Source of the DNA: Welwitschia mirabilis
Lineage: Eukaryota > Gnetophyta > Gnetopsida > Welwitschiales
NCBI GenBank assembly: GCA_051453625.1
Contig: JBOZIK010000001.1
Coordinates: forward strand, 283,415,736-283,479,735
Reading direction: 5' to 3'
DNA: 64,000 nucleotides
The notes under the pieces were generated by a model that saw only the letters and a program-made list of their open reading frames with translations, had not been told where the DNA came from and searched no databases. Each line of letters starts with the position of its first letter. Within the stretch, counting starts at the first letter, position 1. Position numbers and translations under genes: made by a program. Of the stretch, positions 11,021 to 20,405 are shown one piece after another.

Positions 11021-11788
11021 TCAAAATCTATTTGGTATATCTTTGTCGTTCAACATTACTCTTCCCATATCCAAAAGGGCACAATTCTTCCTTCCTGGCA
11101 CATTGTTTTGTTGAGAAGCCTTGGGGTCTGAAAATTCATGCTTAATACCATTGTTAGTACCATGATTTTCAAACTTGATGTTTTCGAACTCGCCACCATG
11201 ATCACTTCTAATTCTTTTAATGTTTTTAGTTTGCAATTTCTTACAAATTTTCAAAAAAGCAACATAAGCATCAGATTTTGCTTCAAAAAAGCTACCCTAG
11301 TAAAACTAGAGTAGTCCTCAACCATAACCAAGAAGTAACATTTACTTGATATACTTATTGTTTGGATTGGACCTACAAGATCCATATGAATGAGATCCAA
11401 TGTCGTACTTGTAGTAATATCACTCTTACTNNNNNNNNNNNNNNNNNNNNNNNNNNNNNNNNNNNNNNNNNNNNNNNNNNNNNNNNNNNNNNNNNNNNNN
11501 NNNNNNNNNNNNNNNNNNNNNNNNNNNNNNATGAATGAGATCCAAGGTCGTACTTGTAGTAATATCACTCTTACTTTCGTGTGAAGTTCTTGTTTGTTTC
11601 CCTCTTTGGCAAGCATCACACAAACCTTGATGAGTGAAACAAATTTTTGGTAAGCCTCTAATGTACTCACCATTGCATATCCTCTTCAAATTTTCAAAAC
11701 TTAGATGACCAAGTCTTTGATGCTTTAGAACATCTTCTTGAACTTTAGTGGTCATGCCAGAGGTTTCATATGATTGGGTGGGTTGCGA
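11021..11788 (-). pseudogene. Copia-1 integrase remnant
   Basis: The minus-strand frame carries the GAG-pre-integrase zinc region (H.RLGHLSFENLKRIC … C.ACQRGKQTRTSH), then the core: LDLIHMDLVGPI (first catalytic Asp), VMVEDYSSFTRVAFL (second part of the core) and, in the next frame, RSDHGGEFENI (second Asp) and a degraded QQNNVPGRKN region where the catalytic Glu should be (family: QQNGVVERKN). The core is split by a 100-N gap with duplicated flanks at 11386-11575 and by a frameshift near 11252. In life this enzyme inserts the cDNA. Here it is inactive. Confidence 0.88.
11386..11575. other. 100-N gap with 45-bp duplicated flanks
   Basis: 11386-11430 and 11531-11575 are the same 45 bp with one difference (ccaatg/ccaagg). 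The duplicated bases encode integrase residues that should occur once, so the duplication is very probably an assembly error. Confidence 0.92.
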
Positions 11789-11947
11789 NNNNNNNNNNNN
11801 NNNNNNNNNNNNNNNNNNNNNNNNNNNNNNNNNNNNNNNNNNNNNNNNNNNNNNNNNNNNNNNNNNNNNNNNNNNNNNNNNNNNNNNNNNNNNNNNNNNN
11901 NNNNNNNNNNNNNNNNNNNNNNNNNNNNNNNNNNNNNNNNNNNNNNN

Positions 11948-12925
11948 CATGCCAAGAAAACGTTATTCAAAGAAGATGTTACATCAAGAAGACATTCCAA
12001 AAGTCACCAAGAAGATCAACGGTCATGGAAGATGAAAAGTCAATAGTCACGTGGAAGACAAGAAGCCATGAGAAGACGAAAAATCAACGGTCATCCACCT
12101 AGTCATCCAAAAGACAAGAAGGCATGTAGAAGACATGAAGAATACAAAACAAACTCCACCATTTATGTAATCATTGATATTAATAGCCTTTGGTCTGTTA
12201 GGACTCTTCGGTGATCCCAATAGTCATCCCAAACACTATAAATACTCCCCTTAGGTCCCCCATTTACTCATCTCAGTTGCATTGATTGTTCTTGTGACGT
12301 TTGCAGGGCGAGTGAGCAAGGGATCCATCCTACCAGTTGCAGAGAAGGGCTTTTCTTGTTGTTGGGCTGTATATCCTTCACTAAGAAGCTGATACTTTGA
12401 AATAGTTGCAGAGAAGGGTTTCCTTGGTGTTGGGTTGTGTCTCCTTCATTGAAGAGTTGTTACTTTGTACATAGATGCAGAGCATTTCAATTAATAAAAT
12501 ATTACTTGAACTGTTCTTTTTATAAAATCTCTTTTTATCTTCCTTATAGCTTATGTCATTACAGTTAAGTGACAAGTCTCTATAAGTTGACATAGGTTAT
12601 GAGAGCCAACTTGGGTGACAACAAGTTGGTATACCAGTTAGAATCTGCATTTAGGTTGCATTGCATTTTCTGCATTTTGCATTCATTCTGCATCTTTGCA
12701 TTTCACCCGCATCGCATTTAAATTCTGAAAATTAGATTAGGAATTCAATTCATTTTAGTAATCTTCTTAACTCTCTCTTTGAATTTCCTCTCTAGAGTAC
12801 AACAAATGGGTTGACTCCCATATACTAGTGCGTTGACTGCGTTCTTGTGTGCATTTGTTAAAGATTTACAAGTACGAAAGAGAAAAGATTCATTTGAAGG
12901 AAATAATAGTTTAAGCACATGATTC
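11948..12925 (+). mobile_element. Solo LTR nested in Copia-1 integrase
   Basis: A plus-strand segment that interrupts Copia-1 coding sequence: integrase N-terminal coding ends near 12927 on one side and resumes left of the N gap 11789-11947. Its right two thirds align with the LTRs of element C: the CATTGAAGAGTTGTTACTT block (~12449 against ~33950), the TGAGAGCCAACTTGG block (~12600), then tttgcatt-rich sequence. It has a TATA box at 12237-12244. The left end is hidden in the gap. Length of at least 978 bp matches a single ~1.07-kb LTR with no internal region, hence solo. It is younger than Copia-1. Confidence 0.72.
12237..12244 (+). promoter_or_regulatory. TATA box of the nested solo LTR
   Basis: tataaata within a GC-richer stretch (cactataaatactcccc), at the expected U3 position. 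The same position in element C LTRs is degraded. Confidence 0.5.
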
Positions 12926-13643
12926 ACACTCTAACAAGGTGACACAATAAACACTGTCCTGTCTCTTTGCTTCAAGCAAAACTTGATTTATAGTCCCATG
13001 TCTTATAGTGCACTTGTTAGTGTCAAAAAAATACCTTATAATCCTTATCACAAATTTGGCTTATACATAACAAATTGTGCTTAAGACCATTTACATATAA
13101 GACATTATTTATTCTAGGTAGATTGCCTCCATCACTGCATCTAATGCCTTCAATCTTTGTTTTACTCTTATCTCCAAAACTCGCCTCTTCACCATCATAC
13201 TCATTGAAGGTAATGAAACTCAATTTGTCATCTTTCTTGTGTGTAGAACATCCACTGTCAAGATACCAACAAGCATGATTAGGTATGTTAAGAGCAGTCT
13301 GAATAAGAAAACTCTTCACATATGTTTTAGGTATCCAAATTGAATGTTTCTTTTGTTGAATAAACTTATAATTCTTACTCTTCATGGAATGCCAAAACAG
13401 ACTTTTGCAAATTAAATAATCTATTTTCGAAAGCCCTTTTCTATTGCAAAAATGACAAGTGTTGTTCACCATTGAAGACTTTAGTGTAGATCTTATCATT
13501 GATCTTTTTTTATGAGCCTGGTTTATAATAGAGTTGAAATGGCTTGATGTTGATGCTCCTTCTACTCCTCTAACTTCAATCCTTGACTGGACATAATTAC
13601 ACTTTCTTATTATTTNNNNNGCTTCTTCAAGCTCTCTTCTCAA
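12926..13643 (-). pseudogene. Copia-1 protease region remnant
   Basis: The minus-strand frame 13643-13023 contains CWYLDSGCSTH, the aspartic protease active site (DSG) of copia elements, followed by F.EYDGEEASFGDKSKTKIEGIR and the segment NVLYVNGLKHNLLCISQICDKDYKVFF that links protease to integrase. A frameshift near 13023 precedes the next segment (TINQVLLEAKRQDSVYCVTL), which continues to the solo LTR junction at ~12926. The mature protease would process gag-pol. Five N at 13616-13620 lie in the upstream spacer. Confidence 0.88.
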
Positions 13644-13796
13644 ATTTTCAATCTCTTTGTCCTTAAAGAATTAGCTTCTCTATTAACCCTTTGTTTTCTT
13701 TTCTGAGTTCATTAAGGGCTAAGATCTGACACTCCTTGTGAAGTTCCAATTCTACATCACTCAGAGTATCTTCATTTTCGAAGGAGTCATATGAGT

Positions 13797-14817
13797 CTAG
13801 ATCACATAACTTTTAATTTGAAGTGACAAAAGCCATGAGAGATATTCTATGCCTTTCAGATTCCGAGTTGCATTCGTCATCACTTTCATAATCACCATCA
13901 TCATCCAAGTTACAGAGAGAGCTTTCTTCCCCTTTCTTCTCTCCTCTTTCCTGTTGTTAGGACATTCATTTGACGTGTGTCCAGAACCTTGCAAGAGTAG
14001 CATTGAATCTCCTTTCTTTTGTCTTCTTTTCTCCTTGATGGATTGTTCATGTTTCTTTATTTCATAAACTTCGTAAATTTTCTGGTAGGAAGAGCAACTT
14101 CGGCATCACTATTTAACTCATGATCTGAGCCTTCTTTGTCTTCAACAATTTCATGATTTGCAACCAAGGCAATATTCTATTTCTTGATTTTCCCAAACTT
14201 TAATTCAAAAGTGTGTAGATTTCCTTAAAGTTCATCTAGCCTCATGATGTTTAGATCTTTGCTTTCTTTGATGGCAATCACCTCTAACTCAAACCTTTTT
14301 GGCAAGGACCTCAAAGCCTTCCTTATATCTCTTGATTCTTCAATCTGTTCACCTAAGGCACATATAGAGTTTACAATATTAGTGAGTTTAGTAAAGAAAT
14401 TATTTATACCTTCATCTTCATCCATTTTGATGTCTTCAAATTTTGTGATAAGCAATTGCAGCTTTGCTTGCTTCACTAGATTTGTTCCTTAATGCAAAGA
14501 CTTCAAGATATCCCAAGCTTCTTTGGCTATAGTGTACTTTACTAACCTTTTGAAGTCTTTTGGCCCTATAACACTGAAAATGACGTTTAGTCCTTTAAAG
14601 TTGAGATTTACAGGGTCCACTTGTCTTTGCTTTTCAAGGAGATCTTTCTTGAGGAAGCTGTGACAATTGGAGGATGGTACCTTTGTTTAATGGCATCCCA
14701 AAGATCTAGCTCAATGGTGTAAATAAAAACGTGCATCTTGGCCTTCTACTAAGCATAATTTGATCCGTCAAACAATTATGTCCTTGTGATGGAATTGCCT
14801 TCTATACTTTGGCTCAT
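13797..14817 (-). pseudogene. Copia-1 gag remnant (UBN2 type) with CCHC knuckle
   Basis: The likely start ATG lies at 14817, ~40 bp after the PBS region (MSQSIEGNSI, then L/FDGSNYA). The 14476-14225 frame is the UBN2-like gag core (AKLQLLITKFEDIKM…EGINNF…L.NI.NSI.ALGEQI…ALRSLPKRFELEV.AI.E…M.LDEL), typical of copia gag. Near 13990 a zinc knuckle is split by a one-base shift: CYSC in one frame, GSGHTSNECPN in the next. Several stops interrupt the frame. Gag would form the particle and bind RNA. From here to 13643 is a charged spacer. Confidence 0.88.
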
Positions 14818-14866
14818 TTCAAGGGTTACTGAGGAAAGATCTTTTAGAGTCTTTTGCTATGCCTAG

Positions 14867-14878
14867 GCTTTGATACAA
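14867..14878 (-). other. Primer-binding site of Copia-1 (initiator Met tRNA type)
   Basis: Minus strand reads TTGTATCAAAGC two bases after the 5' LTR end, close to the TGGTATCAGAGC used by plant copia elements for priming with tRNA-iMet (three substitutions). Confidence 0.8.
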
Positions 14879-14880
14879 GC

Positions 14881-15952
14881 TAATAGAAGGATCAGCCCTA
14901 AAGGGGGGTGAATAGGGTGAAACTAAATGTAAATCAAACTTAAAAATTAATCTGCATTAAAAGATCGTTCGTATAAAAGCAAGCAGATAAATAGATTGAC
15001 CAACACATAAGAACTCAAGTGGAGATTTTTGTTTATAGTAGTTAGTAACCACTCTTCAACCAACAGACCAAGTGTCTTTAGGTAGATTCTATTATTCCAT
15101 TGCATGGTTTTTCAGGGTCACCACAAAACCTTTTCATAATAATGGATTTTTTGGGCAAATCCAAAAACATTAATAGAGAAGCAGAAGAAGAATGTCAGAT
15201 GGGCATAGCTGCACCGAGTCACTCTAGGTTCAACTCAAGAAGGATAGCTCTTCAAACTTGATAGTACAATGGTGGCTTGAAGAGAATAACTACAAATCAT
15301 TCAGATAAAGCTTAGCCCTAAAGACTTTTTACAACAAGAGTGCTTTTGTGCCAAAGCAAATTTTACAATTGAAGCAACTAGCTATGCAAGAAAGGTTTCA
15401 AGTTACCTAAGACGCTAGGGTTTCTGACAGATTGGCAATGAATGTGTGATCTCTGGATCCCACAAAGTTCAAATGGCTAATTAATCAGTCGACCTCAAAC
15501 AATATTCAATCAACCTAACAAGCATGTTACAATAATTCTAGACAGATTCGGTCACCCTCACAAGAATTTTAGTTACCCTTAGGAGTCTTAATTTGTAGGT
15601 GGAAAAACAACTGACTCGAATTTGGTCGACCTTACAAAATCTAAGGTCAGACTAAGGAGATCGATCACCCTCAAAAACTGTCTATTTCACCCTCAGAAGA
15701 AATGGTTTTGTTGACAAAAAGTAGCTAATTTGAGTTCTAGTCAACCTCAGAAAAAACGAGGCCGCCCTCAACTAGGTCACCCTTAGAAATTGTCCTATCG
15801 TCCTCAAAGCATGCAGTTTTTGACAAGATGATCAAGAAAACTCGAGGTCGCCCTTAGCAAACATCTAGGCAACCCAACTTGAAACACATCATAGAAGAGC
15901 ACCAGAAAACACTCTTGAAAAGGGGCATCAATGATGAATATGATTTCCAAAA
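14881..15952 (-). repeat. 5' LTR of Copia-1
   Basis: Full-length match of the 3' LTR at 6030-7100. It ends CTTCTATTA on the minus strand (CA changed to TA) next to the PBS. Its outer end is TTCCAAAA on the plus strand (TTCCAACA in the other copy), followed by aatacc. Many differences between the LTRs indicate an old insertion. Confidence 0.9.
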
Positions 15953-16126
15953 AATACCTACCAATGATGTTGTAAAGGCTAAAACAGAGAATTAAAACAA
16001 ATGTTACATATAATTCAACTTATTCCAACAAAAGGGAATCTAAAGAGGGTAAACTACACACTGCAAAAGATTTCCACACATTATGTAGCAAAGTACAAAA
16101 TGAACTCAACTTACGTAACTACTCAT

Positions 16127-17109
16127 TTACTCATCTTGTTCTAGATTCTCCTTATCCCAAGCTTCTTCTTCAGACATTGTTTCCTTTGTAATGTCAGTTT
16201 TCACAACATGCTTTTTAATGTGTCCAATCAAAACATAAAATGCATTGTGTGTTTCTTCAACATAGTATTGCTTTAAATATTTTTGAAGATATAGGATTCA
16301 TGAAAGTTCTTGTGTATTCTACACCTTAATAAAACCCCTCCGACACCTCTCCATTGACTTTTAATAGTGTTTGTGTGAGCCTTAATAACTAGAACTTTGC
16401 ACTTCAAGAATAATTTGCAATCTTGCATGTAAGGTTTAATTGTCTTAACTACTTGGTGTCATATCCTTTCCAAAGATCGCTGTAAATTATGCTCTAGGCT
16501 TAATCTACTCGTAGATTGCATTTATAAGTATTTTTAACTTTCTATTGCTCATTATGGCATTGTAAGAAATTCTCTTTGAATCATGTTCCACTCCACTAAA
16601 AATCCCTTGTCCATTGACTCTCTCCATCTATTAAATTTCTCTTTTCTGAATTTCAATTCATCCACCTCTCCTTTGGCAAGAAGCGTTTCTGCACATATGT
16701 CAACCAATCTAGTTTCATTTGTGTGGAATTTGCTTACACACTTCAGTGTATTCAACGGATTGATTGCACAATGATCAAATAATGCCTAAAGAATTTGACA
16801 AAGCTTGAGCTTCAATGTACTCATCCAAGTGCTAGTTTGAGCACTTTTTATATGGAATGGAACTTATATCGATATACATTACTTTTATCCATGATTCTAA
16901 TTGTTACAATTTGACATCTTGAATAAATGTCTCTCATCCATTAGAAGTCGAAGTTTCTTAGAGATATTATGCAAAACTCTATAATTTCTCTCAACTCGGA
17001 CAAGAAATCCTTAATACAAAAGGTAATTATCCTCATTGGAGAAAAATCGAAGCCACTGCATAACATATTTTCATCTACGGAAGAAAAAAAATTTATGAGA
17101 AGAAGCCAT
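16127..17109 (-). pseudogene. Unrecognised decayed coding region
   Basis: Minus-strand remnant with an ATG at 17109 (MASSHKFFFF) and a stop at 16127-16129 after the acidic end KENLEQDE. Between them coding-like pieces alternate frames: a Trp/Arg-rich start (MQWLRFF, RVERNYRVLHNI), a 67-residue open stretch at 16755-16552 (VSKFHTNETRLVDICAET … MDKGFLVEWNMIQ), and AFYVLIGHIKKHVVKTDI near 16225-16175. It looks like one ~320-residue soluble protein, broken by stops and frameshifts. I do not recognise the family. It lies between the Copia-1 5' LTR and exon 2 of the SP1-like gene on the same strand, but it does not resemble SP1 residues. A retroelement accessory gene or a host pseudogene are both possible. 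Confidence 0.4.
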
Positions 17110-17505
17110 TGTTGAAGCACCCAAAAAATACAAGTTAGGTTATTAAGTTAAATCATCATTTCATATTTTACTTTGAGATACTCTCTCGATATAGCCAGTG
17201 GACGTAGCCCTGCCCCTATTCTGCGCTTCTTCTATTCTATACTTGTGCTCGAACTTTCTCAATTATGACAGACAGACACAGAGGAGGTCTTAAGTCCTTA
17301 CTTATGGACCACCATGGTAATAGATAAACCCGGATCATTTAGGTCAAGCGAAACCAATACCGTTATCTGCCTAACTACTCCAGATAACCTTGATATAAGC
17401 AAATGTCATGTCATGTTCATAAGACAGGGAAAAAACAGCACAAATCCATGAAGCTCGGAAACAAAAATAAGCTAAAATCAACTACAAAGTTTTCAGACTG
17501 CTTAC

Positions 17506-17724
17506 CGAGTTCCCCGAGTTGGTTCACGCGCTTCACAGACTTAAGGTACTCGGCATCTCTAGTCAAACAATCCATCCAATCAACAATTACTAGTTGTCAA
17601 AACTAAAGCAGAACTAAAAAGCAAATCGAACTTGAAAACTAAGATTATACCTTCCGGTGTTGTGACCTAAGCAGTAAAGGGCTGCACCGCTCAGGCATAA
17701 ACCGACTCCGCCCCAGGAAATCAT
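17506..17724 (-). CDS. SP1: SP1/MUL1-type E3 ubiquitin ligase, exons 1-2 only
   Basis: Two minus-strand exons joined by a 92-bp intron. Exon 1 (17724-17651) starts ATG and encodes MISWGGVGLCLSGAALYCLG… to a split codon AG. The intron is gtataa…gactag. Exon 2 (17558-17506) completes Arg and reads DAEYLKSVKRVNQLGEL, ending at donor gtaagc. The 42 residues match the N-terminus of plant SP1 (MIPWGG…LSAAALY.LGR..GRDAE.L..V.RVNQLKEL), a RING E3 ligase of the chloroplast outer envelope that ubiquitinates TOC import components. Residues ~6-20 form the predicted first membrane segment. The MULAN/BAM domain, second membrane segment and C-terminal RING are absent. No further exon was found leftward to base 1, so either intron 2 exceeds 17.5 kb or the gene is truncated. 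Sequence is GC-richer and less decayed than all neighbours. I am confident of the family, less so of gene integrity. Confidence 0.8.
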
Positions 17725-18190
17725 TGCAGACGCTATAATTTTATAATTTAATGATTACGTATACTTGAGAAACGCACTCTTTCATTTACAGAATTCAATT
17801 TCCTAGGAGTTGTATCCGTAATCTGATATGAATTCTGTCAAGCAATTTGAACAGCACAATCCTCGGACATGTAATCTGAAGGAGCGCGAAATAAGATACA
17901 GAATCTAAGCATGTTTGGTGATATTTTGGACACAGATATTACAGGGAAGCAAAAACACAGGATATGTCCCGCTAACCTTCTTGTGCATTTCTCCCTCCCT
18001 TTATTCTTTGCTTTGCAATTAATGATCGTTTCTTGCTTTGACAAAGATGTTGGTCCTTCCCCGAACAAAATACGTTATCGCAAAATGCCTCCAAACGTCC
18101 ATCCGAAGCACTCCGACAAATACCATCGCAACGTCTTAACCTTACCTTATGTCCATTATATCGTGGTCATTCTCAATACTTCTTTTTCCA
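17725..18190 (-). promoter_or_regulatory. Upstream region (5' UTR/promoter) of the SP1-like gene
   Basis: CpG dinucleotides are frequent here (about 17160-18160), unlike in the rest of the window. The ATG context is ctgcaATGA. A possible TATA-like aataaaggg lies on the minus strand near 17998-18007. An acceptor-like attatag just before the ATG (~17732) allows a 5' UTR intron, but no donor could be fixed. Frames of 76 and 97 codons on the two strands here have no family resemblance and are best read as non-coding. Boundaries are inferred. Confidence 0.45.
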
Positions 18191-18394
18191 ATTTTTTAAT
18201 TTAGAATTTTAGGAGAAAAGGTACACCATATAATACATTAAAGTTAGGAAATGAAGTTAAAAGGTAGAATTTAAAAAGCTAGCAACAAAAATAAAGGGAG
18301 GGATAATAAAAGGAGATTGAACTTAAAATGTACATTGACTATTTTCGTCTAAAAGTATTGTAATTATGATCATCCAGATAGATAGTTTAATTAC

Positions 18395-18490
18395 ACCTAA
18401 GCCTCATAGCGTGTTAAACAAGACATCTAAAAGTTTGAAGCCATAACATTTTAAATGGAAGATAGGTATCTCACCAAGTGGACTATCACA
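18395..18490 (+). repeat. Dispersed repeat copy 1
   Basis: Contains (c)atctaaaagtttgaagccataacattttaaatggaagat…ctcaccaagtggact, which resembles the units at 22161-22570 on the plus strand and at 20212-20405 on the minus strand. Confidence 0.5.
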
Positions 18491-20211
18491 ACCTTTGCTA
18501 AAGGGGGTGACAATAACCATAAGGACCATGATCCCTAATAGACTAGAGTCTTAAGACTATAGTAAAATCAAGGAATCATATTACAGAAAGCAATGAGAAA
18601 GAAAAGGCCCATGTTGATCCTATATAAGGGTTAAAGCAAACTTAAGGAGAAGCTCCTTCTCATTGGGGCCTCCAACCTGCTTTAGCTATTAACATTGCCT
18701 CTGTTTCTTGACATGAACTTTGATTTTTGGTTGCATATTCTAAGTAGACCAAAGACCTTGCAGCGTTGACTAAAGGAGATGTTTGTATTCTCTAATAATT
18801 GGAGCACAAGCTATAAGCTCAATGGTTTAACATAATTAAGTGGAGGAGTGGACTAGGTCTACTACAAAGAATTGTCATGTAACAAATGTTTAAAACTGTC
18901 AGACTTTTGGCTATGAGTGTGAGATAAACTGTAGTAAGGAGCATAGTCATACCTAAAAAAAGCAACACTATCAATTAAGTAAATGCCTGAGCCATCTTGA
19001 GGTCCATTCCATCCTAGAAAAGCATCAATATGGTGCGACTTTAGTGGATGGAACTAGGTTTGCAGATTTGAATTTTGAGTATTAAAATTTTGCTACAAAG
19101 AGGAAATAACCATTGCTAGTAGCTTCCTCCTTCTTTACATCCTTAAATCCTACAAGAGTTCTTTTTGGCAAAATAAGGGTGAAGCCTTAGAAATCATAAA
19201 GGAGGATAAGGGCCTTTCCAGGAATTCTAAGCATTTTTCATGGTGCAGTAGCCCCAAACTATAAATCATGTGGGAGGTTCGAAACATTTAACTACATCTA
19301 CTCAGTATACGTTGTCATCTATAAGTGGATAACCTTAAAGGAATTGAACCATATTTTAAGTAAATTTATGGATTCATTACTAAATGGATTATTGTAACTT
19401 GTTTCCAAATTTTGAATAAAATGTTAGCTATGATTAGAAAAAAAAATTACAAAGGAATGGACTATGATTGAAAAGGTAAAAAAAATTATGTAAAAAGCTA
19501 TAAAGAATCTTAAATTAAATTATATTCCAAAAAAGTATCCCAAAGAGGAGAAATCATAATGCACTCCTACAGAAGGTACTGAGTGTTCTCGAGAGTGAAG
19601 TTGTAAAAAGAACAAACTAAAAGAAAATCCAACCTTATAAAGCCTATATGAAGTAAGGGAGAGGGGAGACCATTTTTAAGAAGTAGATAAAGGAAAATTA
19701 AAGATCTAAATAATGGACAACATCATGAGTTTTTGAAGATCCTTAATCAAAAAATCAAATTCTCAGCCCTATTCCAATATCAATTAGCACAAGTTGTGTT
19801 ATATACCACACTTTATAAACCCTTAGTTACTCAAACATTAAATACATTATTCCATTATAAAATGATATGATGCCTTTTGTATTTAATCTTCAATATGAAA
19901 TCTTTAATTAATCAAATACTTTGTTGTTAATATTATTGATTTTTATAAGGAATGATGTCTCTATATTTTTATTAAAATGATGTCAAGAATGTATGCTATG
20001 CTTAATTTTATTTTATAGACATTTGTATAATATTTTTGGTAATTAATCTTAATTTAATTAGTTTTAACTAATTTTGGTATTTTTAATTAACTATAATTAA
20101 TTGCAAATAATAATAATTCTTTTAATGAACATTTGTATTTTATAGTTATCAGAAAAAAGAAAAATTAATAAATGAAAGTTGTGAGTGCATTAAAATCAAA
20201 TAACTTGCCAA

Positions 20212-20405
20212 TCAAATGGTAGTCCAACTAGTGGAACACTCATACTCCATTTAAGAGATTATGGTTTTGAACCCTTAGATGACTTGATTAGCATACTTTA
20301 AAGTCCTAATAGAATGGTGTCCAACTAGTGGAACATTCATACTCCATTTATAAGGTTATAGTTTTTAACCTTTAGATGACTTGATTGACATACGCTAAGG
20401 TCCTA
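20212..20405 (-). repeat. Tandem pair of the dispersed repeat, 97-bp period
   Basis: gtccaactagtggaaca…catactccattta…ttagatgacttgatt occurs twice, 97 bp apart (20222 and 20319). Read on the minus strand it matches the core of the 22371-22570 unit (catctaagg.ttcaaaaccataatctcttaaatgga). Confidence 0.7.

Larger units (their letters stand above)
6030..15952 (-). mobile_element. Copia-1: SIRE-like Ty1/copia element, near complete
   Basis: A minus-strand Ty1/copia element. The LTRs are 6030-7100 (1071 bp) and 14881-15952 (1072 bp). Read on the minus strand they start TGTTGGAA (3' copy; TTTTGGAA in the 5' copy) and end CTTCTATCA/CTTCTATTA. Flanks AATACC occur at 6024-6029 and 15953-15958, a target-site duplication of 5-6 bp. 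A PBS follows the 5' LTR, then gag, CCHC knuckle, protease, integrase, RT and RNase H in the order gag-PR-IN-RT-RH that defines copia, then an extra ORF. All frames are broken. N gaps fall at 10499-10643, 11431-11530, 11789-11947 and 13616-13620. A foreign solo LTR sits in the integrase N-terminus. The element lies ~1.5 kb from the SP1-like exons. Confidence 0.92.

Noticed and set aside
17838-18204. 76- and 97-codon frames on opposite strands upstream of the SP1-like exons
   Set aside because: No family resemblance. They overlap each other in the promoter/5' UTR region, where a GC-richer base composition lengthens chance frames.
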